This document shows positions 1-5,970 of a DNA stretch of 17,621 bases, one piece after another. Source of the stretch: DP-19 sp041488235 (GTDB lineage Bacteria; Desulfobacterota; Binatia; UTPRO1). The position numbers and the translations under genes are program-made. The notes beneath the pieces are model-generated. The model worked only from the letters and a program-made list of their open reading frames with translations. It had not been told where the DNA came from and made no database searches. Every line of letters begins with the position of its first letter. Position 1 is the stretch's first letter. Location: positions 1 through 17,621 of the forward strand of contig JBGPOW010000078.1 in NCBI GenBank assembly GCA_041488235.1. Direction: 5' to 3'.

Positions 1-72
1 GCCGAACGCCTAGGCCTGAACCCGAGCACACTCTACTCGCGCATGAAGAAGCTCGGCATCGAGCGTCTCTGA
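1..72 (+). CDS. C-terminal end of a Fis-type HTH transcriptional regulator (partial)
   Basis: The frame is open from the first base to a TGA and encodes the last 23 residues, AERLGLNPSTLYSRMKKLGI followed by ERL. The pattern LGLNPSTLYSRMKKLGI is the recognition half of the Fis-type helix-turn-helix that ends sigma-54-dependent (NtrC family) activators, where it binds enhancer-like DNA sites. The receiver or sensor and AAA+ domains would lie left of the window, so the signal it answers cannot be judged. The sequence alone cannot exclude another Fis-HTH protein. Confidence 0.8.
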   Translation, partial: AERLGLNPSTLYSRMKKLGIERL

Positions 73-237
73 CGGAGACCACCGCTCTCAAGAGCTGAAG
101 CATACGGCTCTCGCGCAGTTTCGTCTCGGACTGCCCCACAATGGAGCAATCTGACGCAGCGTGCTGCTGACCGCGTTCGTCCCGATTCGGACAGCGCGAC
201 TGAAACCGTGCGAATTCCGTTGACCGGAGTAGCATCG

Positions 238-675
238 ATGGTGGAGCATCCACCCGACACGACGATGATGCGTTCTGCATCGAAGTTGCTCCTGGCCTGT
301 CTCGCGATTTTCGCGCTCGCCCTGTTATGCCGCGTGCCCCCAGGCAGAGCCGGCACGCACGCGACCCACCGTGTGCGACACGCCGCCGCTGGGACGGTGC
401 ATAGACTGACGGGCCGACGCTCGCCCGCTGGCACCGAGGTGGATGAGGCCAGCGTCGACGATGACGACGACGAGACGGCGGACGACGACGCCGGAACATC
501 ACTCGATGCCGGCGTGCCGACTGTTCAGGCATGTCGAGTCGTCTTGGCCGACAGCCGCCTTGTTTTGGAACCTCCGCGATTCCCGTCTTTGTTGGCGCGT
601 GGTCACGTTCGCGTCCCACGCGCGCCGCCTCGCCGCCCGCTTACCGCTACCCTGACCGCGTCGGCGAACGACTAG
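238..675 (+). CDS. Small acidic, probably exported hypothetical protein
   Basis: I do not recognise a family. From the ATG at 238 the product is 145 residues; GTG 208 and ATG 265/268 are alternative starts. ATG 238 was chosen because GGAG lies 8 nt upstream. The N-terminus, from MMRSASKLLLACLAIFALAL onward, is a basic stretch followed by a strong hydrophobic segment, as in a signal peptide or membrane anchor. The middle carries a run of about ten Asp/Glu residues (DDDDDE then DDD), which could bind metal or be a low-complexity linker. The C-terminal third is rich in Arg and Pro. Small exported proteins of unknown function are common beside two-component regulators, but a link to the regulator at the edge is only positional. 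The coding call is moderate because the GC-rich DNA leaves many frames open. Confidence 0.45.
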   Translation: MVEHPPDTTMMRSASKLLLACLAIFALALLCRVPPGRAGTHATHRVRHAAAGTVHRLTGRRSPAGTEVDEASVDDDDDETADDDAGTSLDAGVPTVQACRVVLADSRLVLEPPRFPSLLARGHVRVPRAPPRRPLTATLTASAND

Positions 676-682
676 CGCGCGC

Positions 683-700
683 TGCCCTGATCGCAGGGCA
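683..700. terminator. Short hairpin after the acidic exported protein gene
   Basis: TGCCCT (683-688) and AGGGCA (695-700) form a perfect 6-bp stem with a 6-nt loop, 8 nt after the TAG at 675. No T-run follows, so it is at best a weak or factor-dependent terminator. Confidence 0.3.
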
Positions 701-836
701 CGCTCCGTCGAATCGACCGAAGCGGCGTTTACGTTCCCGTGCAACCAACTGGGCGATCCACTCGACGACCGTTCTCGGCAATCTTCCCATCTGCACCCGG
801 CCGGCGAGCGCCCCAATCACGAAAGGAGGTTTCACG

Positions 837-920
837 ATGGACGGTGAGAGGAGCACCATGCGACACACCCTGTTCGTCGTCCCACCGGTACGCTCGCGGC
901 GAGCATCACACCGCGCGTAG
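837..920 (+). CDS. Short ORF with a strong ribosome binding site; leader peptide or gene relic
   Basis: ATG 837 follows AAAGGAGG by 7 nt, the best Shine-Dalgarno match in this part of the window, and encodes only 27 residues. A second ATG at 858 follows GAGGAG. The product starts with hydrophobic residues (MRHTLFVV) but ends in Arg-rich sequence at a TAG. In another frame the following DNA reads GTLAASITPRVVTPQTEVLT and stops at TGA 965-967, overlapping the ATG of the next gene as ATGA. The region may therefore be a frameshifted small secreted-protein gene once coupled to the gene at 964, or a true leader peptide. The rest of 676-963 shows nothing else I can support. Confidence 0.3.
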   Translation: MDGERSTMRHTLFVVPPVRSRRASHRA

Positions 921-963
921 TCACGCCACAAACAGAAGTGCTGACAGAAGGAGGGAGATCGTT

Positions 964-1599
964 ATGACGATATGCAAAGTCTCAGATCGCAAATGGCTGT
1001 CGTGGCCCGGTATCCCGTTCCGTCCTCGCGTAGCGCTACTCGGCGCTGCGCTGGTGTTGTTCGCCACTGCGCACAACGCGGCGGCACAGGGTTGCAGGAA
1101 CGATTATCTCGCGGGAGACGACGACAACTACGCACCACCGTCGGAGTCGACGACGCCGGACACGGCGCTGGCCGGTGTTCCATGTGGCACCGGTGATGTT
1201 GCTACCGACGTTCCCGCTGTCAATCAGTGCGTGCGTCACACGTTCGCAAACCTCGGTGTCATTTGCGGGGCGACCCTGACCATCGGATTAAAGCCTACCA
1301 ACGTCGGATCGGATAATGACGATCTCGCTCTGTACGTCGACGATGGCACTGCCAACCCTCCAACGGGCGTGTATACATCTCGTATTTCGAGCCTTCCGAA
1401 CGCGACTCCACCCACCGGCGGCTCCTGGAACACGACCAGCAATCCGGGCGGCTCCACGTTCGTCTTGGACTTGGCCAATCTGCCGCCGAGTGGGGCGAAC
1501 CTCATCAATCAGATCAATAGCGCCGGCCTCGGGGCGACCGGCCTCCTCGATGTGCTCGTCGAAGATGACACCGAGGTTGATTTCATTATAATAAGCTGA
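964..1599 (+). CDS. Secreted protein, first half, with one copy of a duplicated domain; ends at a frameshift
   Basis: ATG 964 follows AAGGAGGGAG by a few nt. The 211-residue product has a signal peptide (positively charged start, hydrophobic LLGAALVLFATA, likely cleavage after AAA near residue 41). One copy of a roughly 160-residue domain follows, containing CGTGDV, VNQCVRHTF, DDLALYVDDGT, STFVLDLANLP and LDVLVEDDTEVDF. The open frame ends TTC ATT ATA ATA AGC TGA. A second copy of the same domain lies directly downstream in another frame (1755-2510), where the matching place reads DYMTLTTTCC. Removing 5 nt in the ATTATAATAAG stretch joins the frames into one 513-residue protein. This is therefore probably the 5' part of a broken gene, or a consensus error. 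The domain's function is unknown to me; extracytoplasmic location is supported by the signal peptide and paired cysteines. Confidence 0.75.
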   Translation: MTICKVSDRKWLSWPGIPFRPRVALLGAALVLFATAHNAAAQGCRNDYLAGDDDNYAPPSESTTPDTALAGVPCGTGDVATDVPAVNQCVRHTFANLGVICGATLTIGLKPTNVGSDNDDLALYVDDGTANPPTGVYTSRISSLPNATPPTGGSWNTTSNPGGSTFVLDLANLPPSGANLINQINSAGLGATGLLDVLVEDDTEVDFIIIS

Positions 1600-2120
1600 C
1601 CACCACCTGCTGCGGCTGCGACAAGACGTATCCCGCCGGCCTCAACGACAACTACGCACCACCGCCGGAACCAACGACGCCGGACGCGGCGCTGGTCGCT
1701 CTTCCATGTGGCACCGGCGATGTCGCTTTCGACGTTCCCGCTGTAAACCAGTGCGTGCGTCAGACGTTCGAAGACCTCGGTGTCATTTGCGGGGCGACCC
1801 TGACCATCGCATTAAAGCCTACCAACGGCGGGTCAACTAATGACGATTTGGCTCTGTTCGTCGACGATGGCACTGCCAACCCTGCCACGGGCGTGTATAC
1901 ATCCCGTATTTACGACCTTCCGAACGCAAGTCCGCCCGTAACCTCGGGGATATGGGACACAACCAACAATCCGACCGGCTCCACGTTCGTCTTGGACTTG
2001 GCCAATCTGCCGCCGAGTGGGACGAACATCATCAACCAGATCAGTCAGGCCGGCGTCCTCGACGTGCTCGTCGAAGATGACACCGCAGTGGATTACATGA
2101 CTCTCACCACCACGTGCTGC
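1123..2120 (+). repeat. Tandem in-gene duplication of a domain (copies 1123-1613 and 1647-2120)
   Basis: Two direct copies are offset by 524 nt over their first part. Both begin with GACAACTACGCACCACCG and share long identical runs, for example at 1258/1782 and around 1470/1990. Copy 2 lacks 15 nt encoding a GLGATG-like stretch and has gained one codon near its TSGIW segment. Copies end at the matching TTTCC or TTTCCG motif. High nucleotide identity with scattered changes indicates an internal gene duplication. Confidence 0.9.
1565..1592 (+). promoter_or_regulatory. Sigma-70-like promoter match at the frameshift point
   Basis: ATGACA (1565-1570, five of six matches to TTGACA) is separated by 16 bp from a perfect TATAAT (1587-1592). 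The TATAAT lies in the extra 5 nt that break the frame of the secreted protein gene. It is not known whether it is used. The downstream frame lacks an ATG before GTG 1755. Confidence 0.3.
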
Positions 2121-2510
2121 CCTCATCAGAAGTGCTACAAGGTCAAAGCTTTGACAAAGCCGTCGAGCAGCGGCACCACCCGCACGCTCGAGGATCAGTT
2201 CGGAACGAAGGACGCAGCCATCAAGCTCAAGCCGATCCTCCTGTGTACGCCCGTCAACAAGGGGGGTGAAGACGACGAGTTTGCTGAGAAGAACCATACG
2301 GTCTGCTACAAGATCAAAGAGCCACCGCCGTTCCCTGGCGCAACTGTTTCGGTCACGAACCAGTTCGGGTCGGGTCAGCTGCTGGTGGCCAAACCCGCGA
2401 TGCTGTGCGTTCCGTCGACGAAGAAGGTCAGGAGTTGCGTGGGCGGGACGAACGCGGGCAACCCATGTGTGACCGACGCTGACTGTCCGGGAGGCACGTG
2501 TACGTTCTAG
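1755..2510 (+). CDS. Secreted protein, second half: domain copy 2 plus CYK repeats and Cys-rich tail
   Basis: This is the downstream part of the gene that starts at 964. The GTG at 1755 is the first usual start in this frame but homology with copy 1 continues upstream to about 1600, so 1755 is not a natural gene start. The first 120 residues repeat the domain of copy 1. Then come two roughly 60-residue Cys repeats with the pattern CYKVK...DQFG...KLKPILLCTPV and CYKIK...NQFG...AKPAMLCVPS. The end is a small Cys motif, CVGGTNAGNPC followed by DADCPGGTC. Such repeats occur in secreted proteins of deltaproteobacteria-like genomes; their function is not known to me. As it stands the half has no signal peptide, so if the frameshift is real it could not be exported unless reading is restored. 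Confidence 0.7.
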   Translation: MRQTFEDLGVICGATLTIALKPTNGGSTNDDLALFVDDGTANPATGVYTSRIYDLPNASPPVTSGIWDTTNNPTGSTFVLDLANLPPSGTNIINQISQAGVLDVLVEDDTAVDYMTLTTTCCPHQKCYKVKALTKPSSSGTTRTLEDQFGTKDAAIKLKPILLCTPVNKGGEDDEFAEKNHTVCYKIKEPPPFPGATVSVTNQFGSGQLLVAKPAMLCVPSTKKVRSCVGGTNAGNPCVTDADCPGGTCTF

Positions 2511-2570
2511 CGCGCTCCATCGGGCGTCGGCGTTGACACGCGCGACTGCTCAACACGAACGATGACGACG

Positions 2571-2606
2571 ACGACGGCGGCCGGTTTCGATACCGGCCGC
2601 CGTCGT
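2571..2606. terminator. Perfect 15-bp hairpin downstream of the secreted protein gene
   Basis: ACGACGGCGGCCGGT (2571-2585) and its exact reverse complement (2592-2606) flank a 6-nt loop TTCGAT, 60 nt after the TAG at 2510. The stem is very GC-rich. No T-run follows on either strand, so this is a strong structure but not a textbook intrinsic terminator. Confidence 0.65.
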
Positions 2607-2675
2607 ACGTCGCCGCCGCAGACGAGCTGGCAGCTCGCGATCATCACGAAGCTTAAGCAGGCAATCAACGAAGAA

Positions 2676-2702
2676 CAACGTTGCGCCGGAGGTGCGACGT
2701 TG
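2676..2702. terminator. Second hairpin in the convergent gap
   Basis: CAACGTTGCGCC (2676-2687), loop GGA, GGTGCGACGTTG (2691-2702): 12 pairs in the + strand RNA, two of them G-U. In the - strand RNA two of the twelve become A-C mismatches, but a T-rich stretch (GTTCTTCGTTGATT) follows the stem there, so it may end leftward transcription from the lipoprotein gene. Confidence 0.45.
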
Positions 2703-2846
2703 CGGGTCACCCTTGCGGAAGCAGAGCGCGTCGTGTGGCTCATGGCCACCTGCGCGAGCACTCGTAGCTGAGCGACCTTCGCCTCGCGCTCCTTCTCGGT
2801 CATCGAATTAACTCGTCGCCGTCCCGTCCGCCCGCGCGCGTCGCAA

Positions 2847-3626
2847 TCACGGCTGCCGCACGAGCCACCGCGCGAGATTGCGCGCGAGGACGACGTTGTC
2901 GTCGACGAGGAACTCGTTCTGAAAGACGGCGTCGTCGCCGAACACGACGAAGGCGCCTTTGCCGCGTGTTCCCGCCACGATCACACCGAACGACTGGACC
3001 GCGTCTTTGTCGTCGAGCGTCTTGTTGTTGTTCAGGTCGACCCAGGCGCTATCGCTCGTCCGCGCGATGATCGCGCTGCTGTCGTCCCTGTTCATCAGCG
3101 CCCACGATCCGTACGTGTTGAAACCGGGGAGATCGCGGGTGAGCTCGTGCGGTGCGAAACGGGTGACGTGGAAGGTCAGGGGCTCGTTGCCGATCGTGTT
3201 CTCGCGCTCGCGGATGACGCCGTTCGAGCTCGCGACGTGCAGCGCGTCGAGCAGCAGCGCGGCGGGGAGGCCGACGTGCAGCATCACCGCCACCCGACCG
3301 CCGCCCTCCACGAAGCGCACGATGGCGTCGACCTCCCATGGCGTGACCAACATGAACGGTCCCGAGACGACGAGCGCGTCGACCTTCGCGAGGGTCGTGT
3401 CCGTGATCTTGTCGCGATTCGTCCGTACCGCCGGACCCTCGCCGCGCACGATCGCACCGAGCTTCGAGAGGTCGAGACGGCCTTCCTCGCCGACGAGGAA
3501 GCGCTCACCGTGCGCTTCGTCGAAGACGACGGTCGACTTGCGCGCGCCGTGCGGCAGGGACGCGCAGCCCGCGAGCAGTGCAGCGACGACAGCGGCCGCG
3601 ATCAACCGAATCCTACGCTCTTCCAC
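2847..3626 (-). CDS. Lipoprotein with a DUF4350/GldG-like domain
   Basis: The product is 259 residues from GTG 3626, chosen because GGGGAGGA sits 6 nt upstream; an upstream ATG at 3659 would add 11 residues before the signal peptide. The N-terminus has two or three Arg, a hydrophobic stretch and the lipobox LLAG-C21, so the protein should be lipid-anchored after export. The mature part reads as an alpha/beta fold: FDEAHGERF near residue 36, VDALVVSGPF near 82, EGGGRVAVMLH near 107, and near the end GKGAFVVFGDD with NLARWLV. This layout matches the DUF4350 / GldG-type glutamine-amidotransferase-like fold, whose members often lack catalytic residues and accompany gliding or ABC-transport genes. 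An Asp/Asn-rich segment (DLNNNKTLDDKD) looks like a calcium loop. It stands alone here, divergent from the methyltransferase gene. Ligand and partner are unknown. Confidence 0.8.
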   Translation of the reverse strand: MEERRIRLIAAAVVAALLAGCASLPHGARKSTVVFDEAHGERFLVGEEGRLDLSKLGAIVRGEGPAVRTNRDKITDTTLAKVDALVVSGPFMLVTPWEVDAIVRFVEGGGRVAVMLHVGLPAALLLDALHVASSNGVIRERENTIGNEPLTFHVTRFAPHELTRDLPGFNTYGSWALMNRDDSSAIIARTSDSAWVDLNNNKTLDDKDAVQSFGVIVAGTRGKGAFVVFGDDAVFQNEFLVDDNVVLARNLARWLVRQP

Positions 3627-3681
3627 GCTCGTCCTCCCCGATTCGCGACATCGTGCCATCTTTCACGGATCGCGGCCGGCC

Positions 3682-3748
3682 ACCAGCCGCCTGCGGCTGG
3701 TATGACGTTCAGCAGTGCGAGCGGAAGCCGACCTCATGCGAAGTCGGC
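3682..3748. promoter_or_regulatory. Divergent promoter region with two small dyads
   Basis: The 161 nt between the leftward lipoprotein and the rightward methyltransferase contain ACCAGCCG-CCTG-CGGCTGGT (3682-3701, 8-bp stem) and GCCGAC-N10-GTCGGC (3727-3732 and 3743-3748). Either could be an operator or an mRNA leader structure. I see no clear -35/-10 pair. Confidence 0.3.
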
Positions 3749-3787
3749 GACCGCTGTGGAATGGGTTAAACCGATGGAGGATCGACC

Positions 3788-4591
3788 ATGAAGCGCATCG
3801 CCGACATCGGTCTCAGCGACGTGAATGCCGTCTACGACGGCTTCGAAGGCGATCTGTGGGAGCTCATCATGGGCCAGCAGATCCACATCGGCGGGTTCAA
3901 GTCGTCGATGGAGCTCGCCGAGCGTGCGGGGATCGGGCCTGGGATGGAGGGCGTCGACCTGTGCTGCTGCAACGGCGCCGGCATGCGCTTCCTCGTGCAT
4001 TTTCGGAACGTCACCGCGATGACCGGCGTCGACGCCACGGCGACGGTCGTCGCGCGCGGGCGGCAACGTTGCGAGGAGGAAGGGCTCGCCGATCGCATTC
4101 GCCTGATCCAGGCGGACGCCTGCGCGAGCGGTCTGCCCACCGCGAGCGCCGATTTCGTCTGGGGCGAGGACGCGTGGTGCTACGTCGCCGACAAAGACGC
4201 GCTCGTCCGCGAAGCGGCGCGCGTCGTGAAGCCCGGCGGCACGATCGCGTTCACCGATTGGGTCGAAGGGCCGGCGGGGCTGAGCGACGGCGAGGCCGAA
4301 CGCTTCATGCGCGGCATGAAGTTTCCGACGTTGCAGACCATCCCTGGATACGTCCAGGCGCTCGCCGCGAGCGGCTGCAGCGTACGCGCCGCGGAAGACA
4401 CAGGCCGCTTCGCGCCCTACATGGATCTCTACCTCACCATGCTCGACATGCAGCTCACGTACGACGCGCTCCGCATCCTCGGCTTCAACACCGACGTCAT
4501 GACCCTCCTCGCCGGCGAGATGGCGTTCACCCGCGACCTCGGCCGCGCCGGCAAGGTCGCGCAAGCGCGCTTCATCGTGCATCGCGACTGA
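3788..4591 (+). CDS. Class I SAM-dependent methyltransferase, sarcosine/dimethylglycine N-methyltransferase-like
   Basis: ATG 3788 follows GGAGG by 7 nt; 267 residues. A Rossmann methyltransferase is evident: motif I region VDLCCCNGAG (56-65), acidic GVDAT (80-84), IQADA (107-111), WGEDAW (125-130) and VKPGG (147-151). The order IHIGG before motif I, GLADRIRLIQAD after it, and a W-x-x-D-A motif before KPGG resembles sarcosine/dimethylglycine N-methyltransferases of betaine synthesis. The glycine-rich loop is unusual, however, with three consecutive Cys in place of the common G-x-G start. The C-terminal 90 residues are helical and probably form the substrate cap. The gene is followed after 18 nt by an EmrE-type transporter, probably on one transcript. 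Substrate is inferred only; a small amine or arsenic/metalloid-type acceptor cannot be excluded. Confidence 0.85.
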   Translation: MKRIADIGLSDVNAVYDGFEGDLWELIMGQQIHIGGFKSSMELAERAGIGPGMEGVDLCCCNGAGMRFLVHFRNVTAMTGVDATATVVARGRQRCEEEGLADRIRLIQADACASGLPTASADFVWGEDAWCYVADKDALVREAARVVKPGGTIAFTDWVEGPAGLSDGEAERFMRGMKFPTLQTIPGYVQALAASGCSVRAAEDTGRFAPYMDLYLTMLDMQLTYDALRILGFNTDVMTLLAGEMAFTRDLGRAGKVAQARFIVHRD

Positions 4592-4609
4592 GGGTGTGCC
4601 GAGACGCGC

Positions 4610-4921
4610 ATGAGCTGGGTGTATCTGTTGGTGGCGATCGTGCTCGAGGTGTGCGGCACGACCTCCATGAAACTGTCGGAGGGGTTCGCGAAGACGATAC
4701 CGTCGATCCTGATCTTCGTCTTTTACGGCTTCAGCATGATCTTCCTCACGCTCGCGGTGAAGCGGCTCGACATCAGCGTCTCGTACGCCGTCTGGTCCGG
4801 TGTCGGGACGGGGCTCATGGCGCTCGTCGGCCTCGCGATCTTCGACGAGCCGCTCGGGGTCGTGAAGACGCTGGCACTCGTGCTCATCATCGTCGGCGTC
4901 GTCGCTCTGCACCTCGGCTGA
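4610..4921 (+). CDS. Small multidrug resistance (SMR) transporter, EmrE/Qac type
   Basis: The 103-residue length and four hydrophobic segments (about 3-21, 31-49, 57-77, 84-102) are typical of SMR proteins, inner-membrane proton antiporters that work as antiparallel dimers. Key residues are present: the proton/substrate-coupling Glu13 in LEVCGTTSMKLSEGF (Glu14 of EmrE), Tyr59 and Trp62 in YAVWSGVG (Tyr60 and Trp63 of EmrE). The GTTSMKLSEGF segment matches the EmrE/Qac group better than the guanidinium exporters (Gdx/SugE, usually EVVWAVGLK). Likely substrates are quaternary ammonium or other lipophilic cations. It starts 18 nt after the methyltransferase, which suggests the two act together or share expression. 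A short hairpin follows the stop. Confidence 0.93.
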   Translation: MSWVYLLVAIVLEVCGTTSMKLSEGFAKTIPSILIFVFYGFSMIFLTLAVKRLDISVSYAVWSGVGTGLMALVGLAIFDEPLGVVKTLALVLIIVGVVALHLG

Positions 4922-4925
4922 GCGA

Positions 4926-4957
4926 CGGCTGCCGACGAACCCGCCGACCGGCAGCCG
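4926..4957. terminator. Hairpin between convergent SMR and radical SAM genes
   Basis: CGGCTGCCG (4926-4934) pairs exactly with CGGCAGCCG (4949-4957) across a 14-nt loop. It fills most of the 51-nt gap between two convergent stop codons, so a bidirectional terminator role is likely. No T-run is seen. Confidence 0.55.
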
Positions 4958-4972
4958 CGACGAAACGCCGCG

Positions 4973-5908
4973 TCAGCGCGCTCGTAGCAGCGCGGCGCTG
5001 CGCGTGTCGCGTGCCGACGCGGCGGCGCCGAATCCGAGCTTCGCGGCGAGGTTGAAGACGACCCAGGCGCCGCAGCGCGTGCAGTCGACGTCGTTGCCGT
5101 AGCAGCAGAACGGGGTGACGAAGTGGTCGCCTTCGAGCCAAAGCGGCAGCACGTTGTCGCGCGACGGGCAGGCGGCGACGACCTCGTCGCAGGCCGGCGG
5201 CAGCATCAGCTCGAGGCTGCGCGCCGAGTTGCGGATGAAGCCGGGATGCTGTGCCTTGAGACGCATCACGGTGCGGACCGCCGTGGCGCGCTCCTCGTTC
5301 GTCGACCATACGTCGGTGCCCGCGTCGGACGCGTGCGGCACGTAGAAGGAGAACGTCATCCAGCCGACGTGCGCCGCGCGCATCGCCGTGACGAGCTCGT
5401 GCAATCGGTCCTGGTTGCGCTTCGTGACGACGCATTGCACCTGGATCGGCGAGGCGAAGCCGTCGACGACGCGCGCCAACGTACGCAGTACCCGTGCGTA
5501 GGTGCCGCGGCCGCGCAGTGCATCGTTCAGATCCTCGGGACCGTCGAGGCTCACGACGTAGAGGACGTCGGGTCCGAAGTCGACGAGCGGCACCGTGCCG
5601 TTCGTAGTGATCGTGTTGCGGGGGAAGAGACGAACGCCTTTCTCGAGAAGGCTGCGACGCAGCAGCGGCTCGCCGCCCATCCACAGCATCGACACGATGC
5701 CGTGCCGGTCGCGGAGGCCGACCAGCGTCTCGAGGATCTCCGCGTCGCCGAGCTCGTCGCGTACCGACGCCGGCTCCGCATTGGGGTTGCCGTCGCGAAA
5801 GATGAAGCAGTGGGTGCACGCGAGGTTGCAGCGGTTGGTGACGTTCACCATCGCCGCCGGGTAACGTTCGTCCTCGCGGTAATGACCGCTCAGCTGGGCG
5901 CGGATCAT
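4973..5908 (-). CDS. Radical SAM protein with C-terminal Cys cluster
   Basis: 311 residues from ATG 5908. The N-terminal half holds the radical SAM core: CNLACTHC (Cys27, Cys31, Cys34) to bind the [4Fe-4S] cluster that cleaves SAM, GGEP (78-81) for the SAM amine, TTNGT (101-105) and VSLDGP (119-124). The C-terminal part carries six more Cys (240, 247, 268, 269, 276, 279) in the pattern CDEVVAAC and FCCYGNDVDCTRCGAW, reminiscent of a shortened SPASM or auxiliary cluster domain. Such proteins modify peptides, sugars or small molecules. No precursor peptide or partner is recognisable nearby. It is the last gene of a leftward series (halogenase-like enzyme, methyltransferase, cysK, membrane protein) with 62 nt to the preceding gene. 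The substrate cannot be read from the sequence. Confidence 0.88.
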   Translation of the reverse strand: MIRAQLSGHYREDERYPAAMVNVTNRCNLACTHCFIFRDGNPNAEPASVRDELGDAEILETLVGLRDRHGIVSMLWMGGEPLLRRSLLEKGVRLFPRNTITTNGTVPLVDFGPDVLYVVSLDGPEDLNDALRGRGTYARVLRTLARVVDGFASPIQVQCVVTKRNQDRLHELVTAMRAAHVGWMTFSFYVPHASDAGTDVWSTNEERATAVRTVMRLKAQHPGFIRNSARSLELMLPPACDEVVAACPSRDNVLPLWLEGDHFVTPFCCYGNDVDCTRCGAWVVFNLAAKLGFGAAASARDTRSAALLRAR

Positions 5909-5970
5909 TGCGCCGGACGCCTATCGTCGACGATCGAGCCGGGCAACGGCATTCGACAGGAGTTCCGACG

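Larger units (their letters stand above)
2511..2846. other. Convergent gap with two hairpins and no convincing gene
   Basis: This stretch separates the rightward secreted protein gene from the leftward lipoprotein gene. Two overlapping candidates exist: 2562-2771 on + (69 residues, including a helix-like LKQAINEEQ segment) and 2507-2803 on - (98 residues, starting MTEKEREAKVAQL). Neither has a clear ribosome binding site and they exclude each other. Both run across the two strong hairpins listed separately, so I favour a terminator region, but a small gene on either strand cannot be excluded. Confidence 0.5.

Noticed and set aside
2562..2579. GAC/ACG triplet run as a microsatellite or phase-variable tract
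   Set aside because: Only about five units and part of a perfect hairpin arm; no frame that would be switched.
3715..5055. 446-residue + frame across the methyltransferase and SMR genes, and the 392-residue - frame opposite
   Set aside because: Both are out-of-frame shadows with Arg-rich low-complexity sequence; two well-recognised proteins occupy the region.
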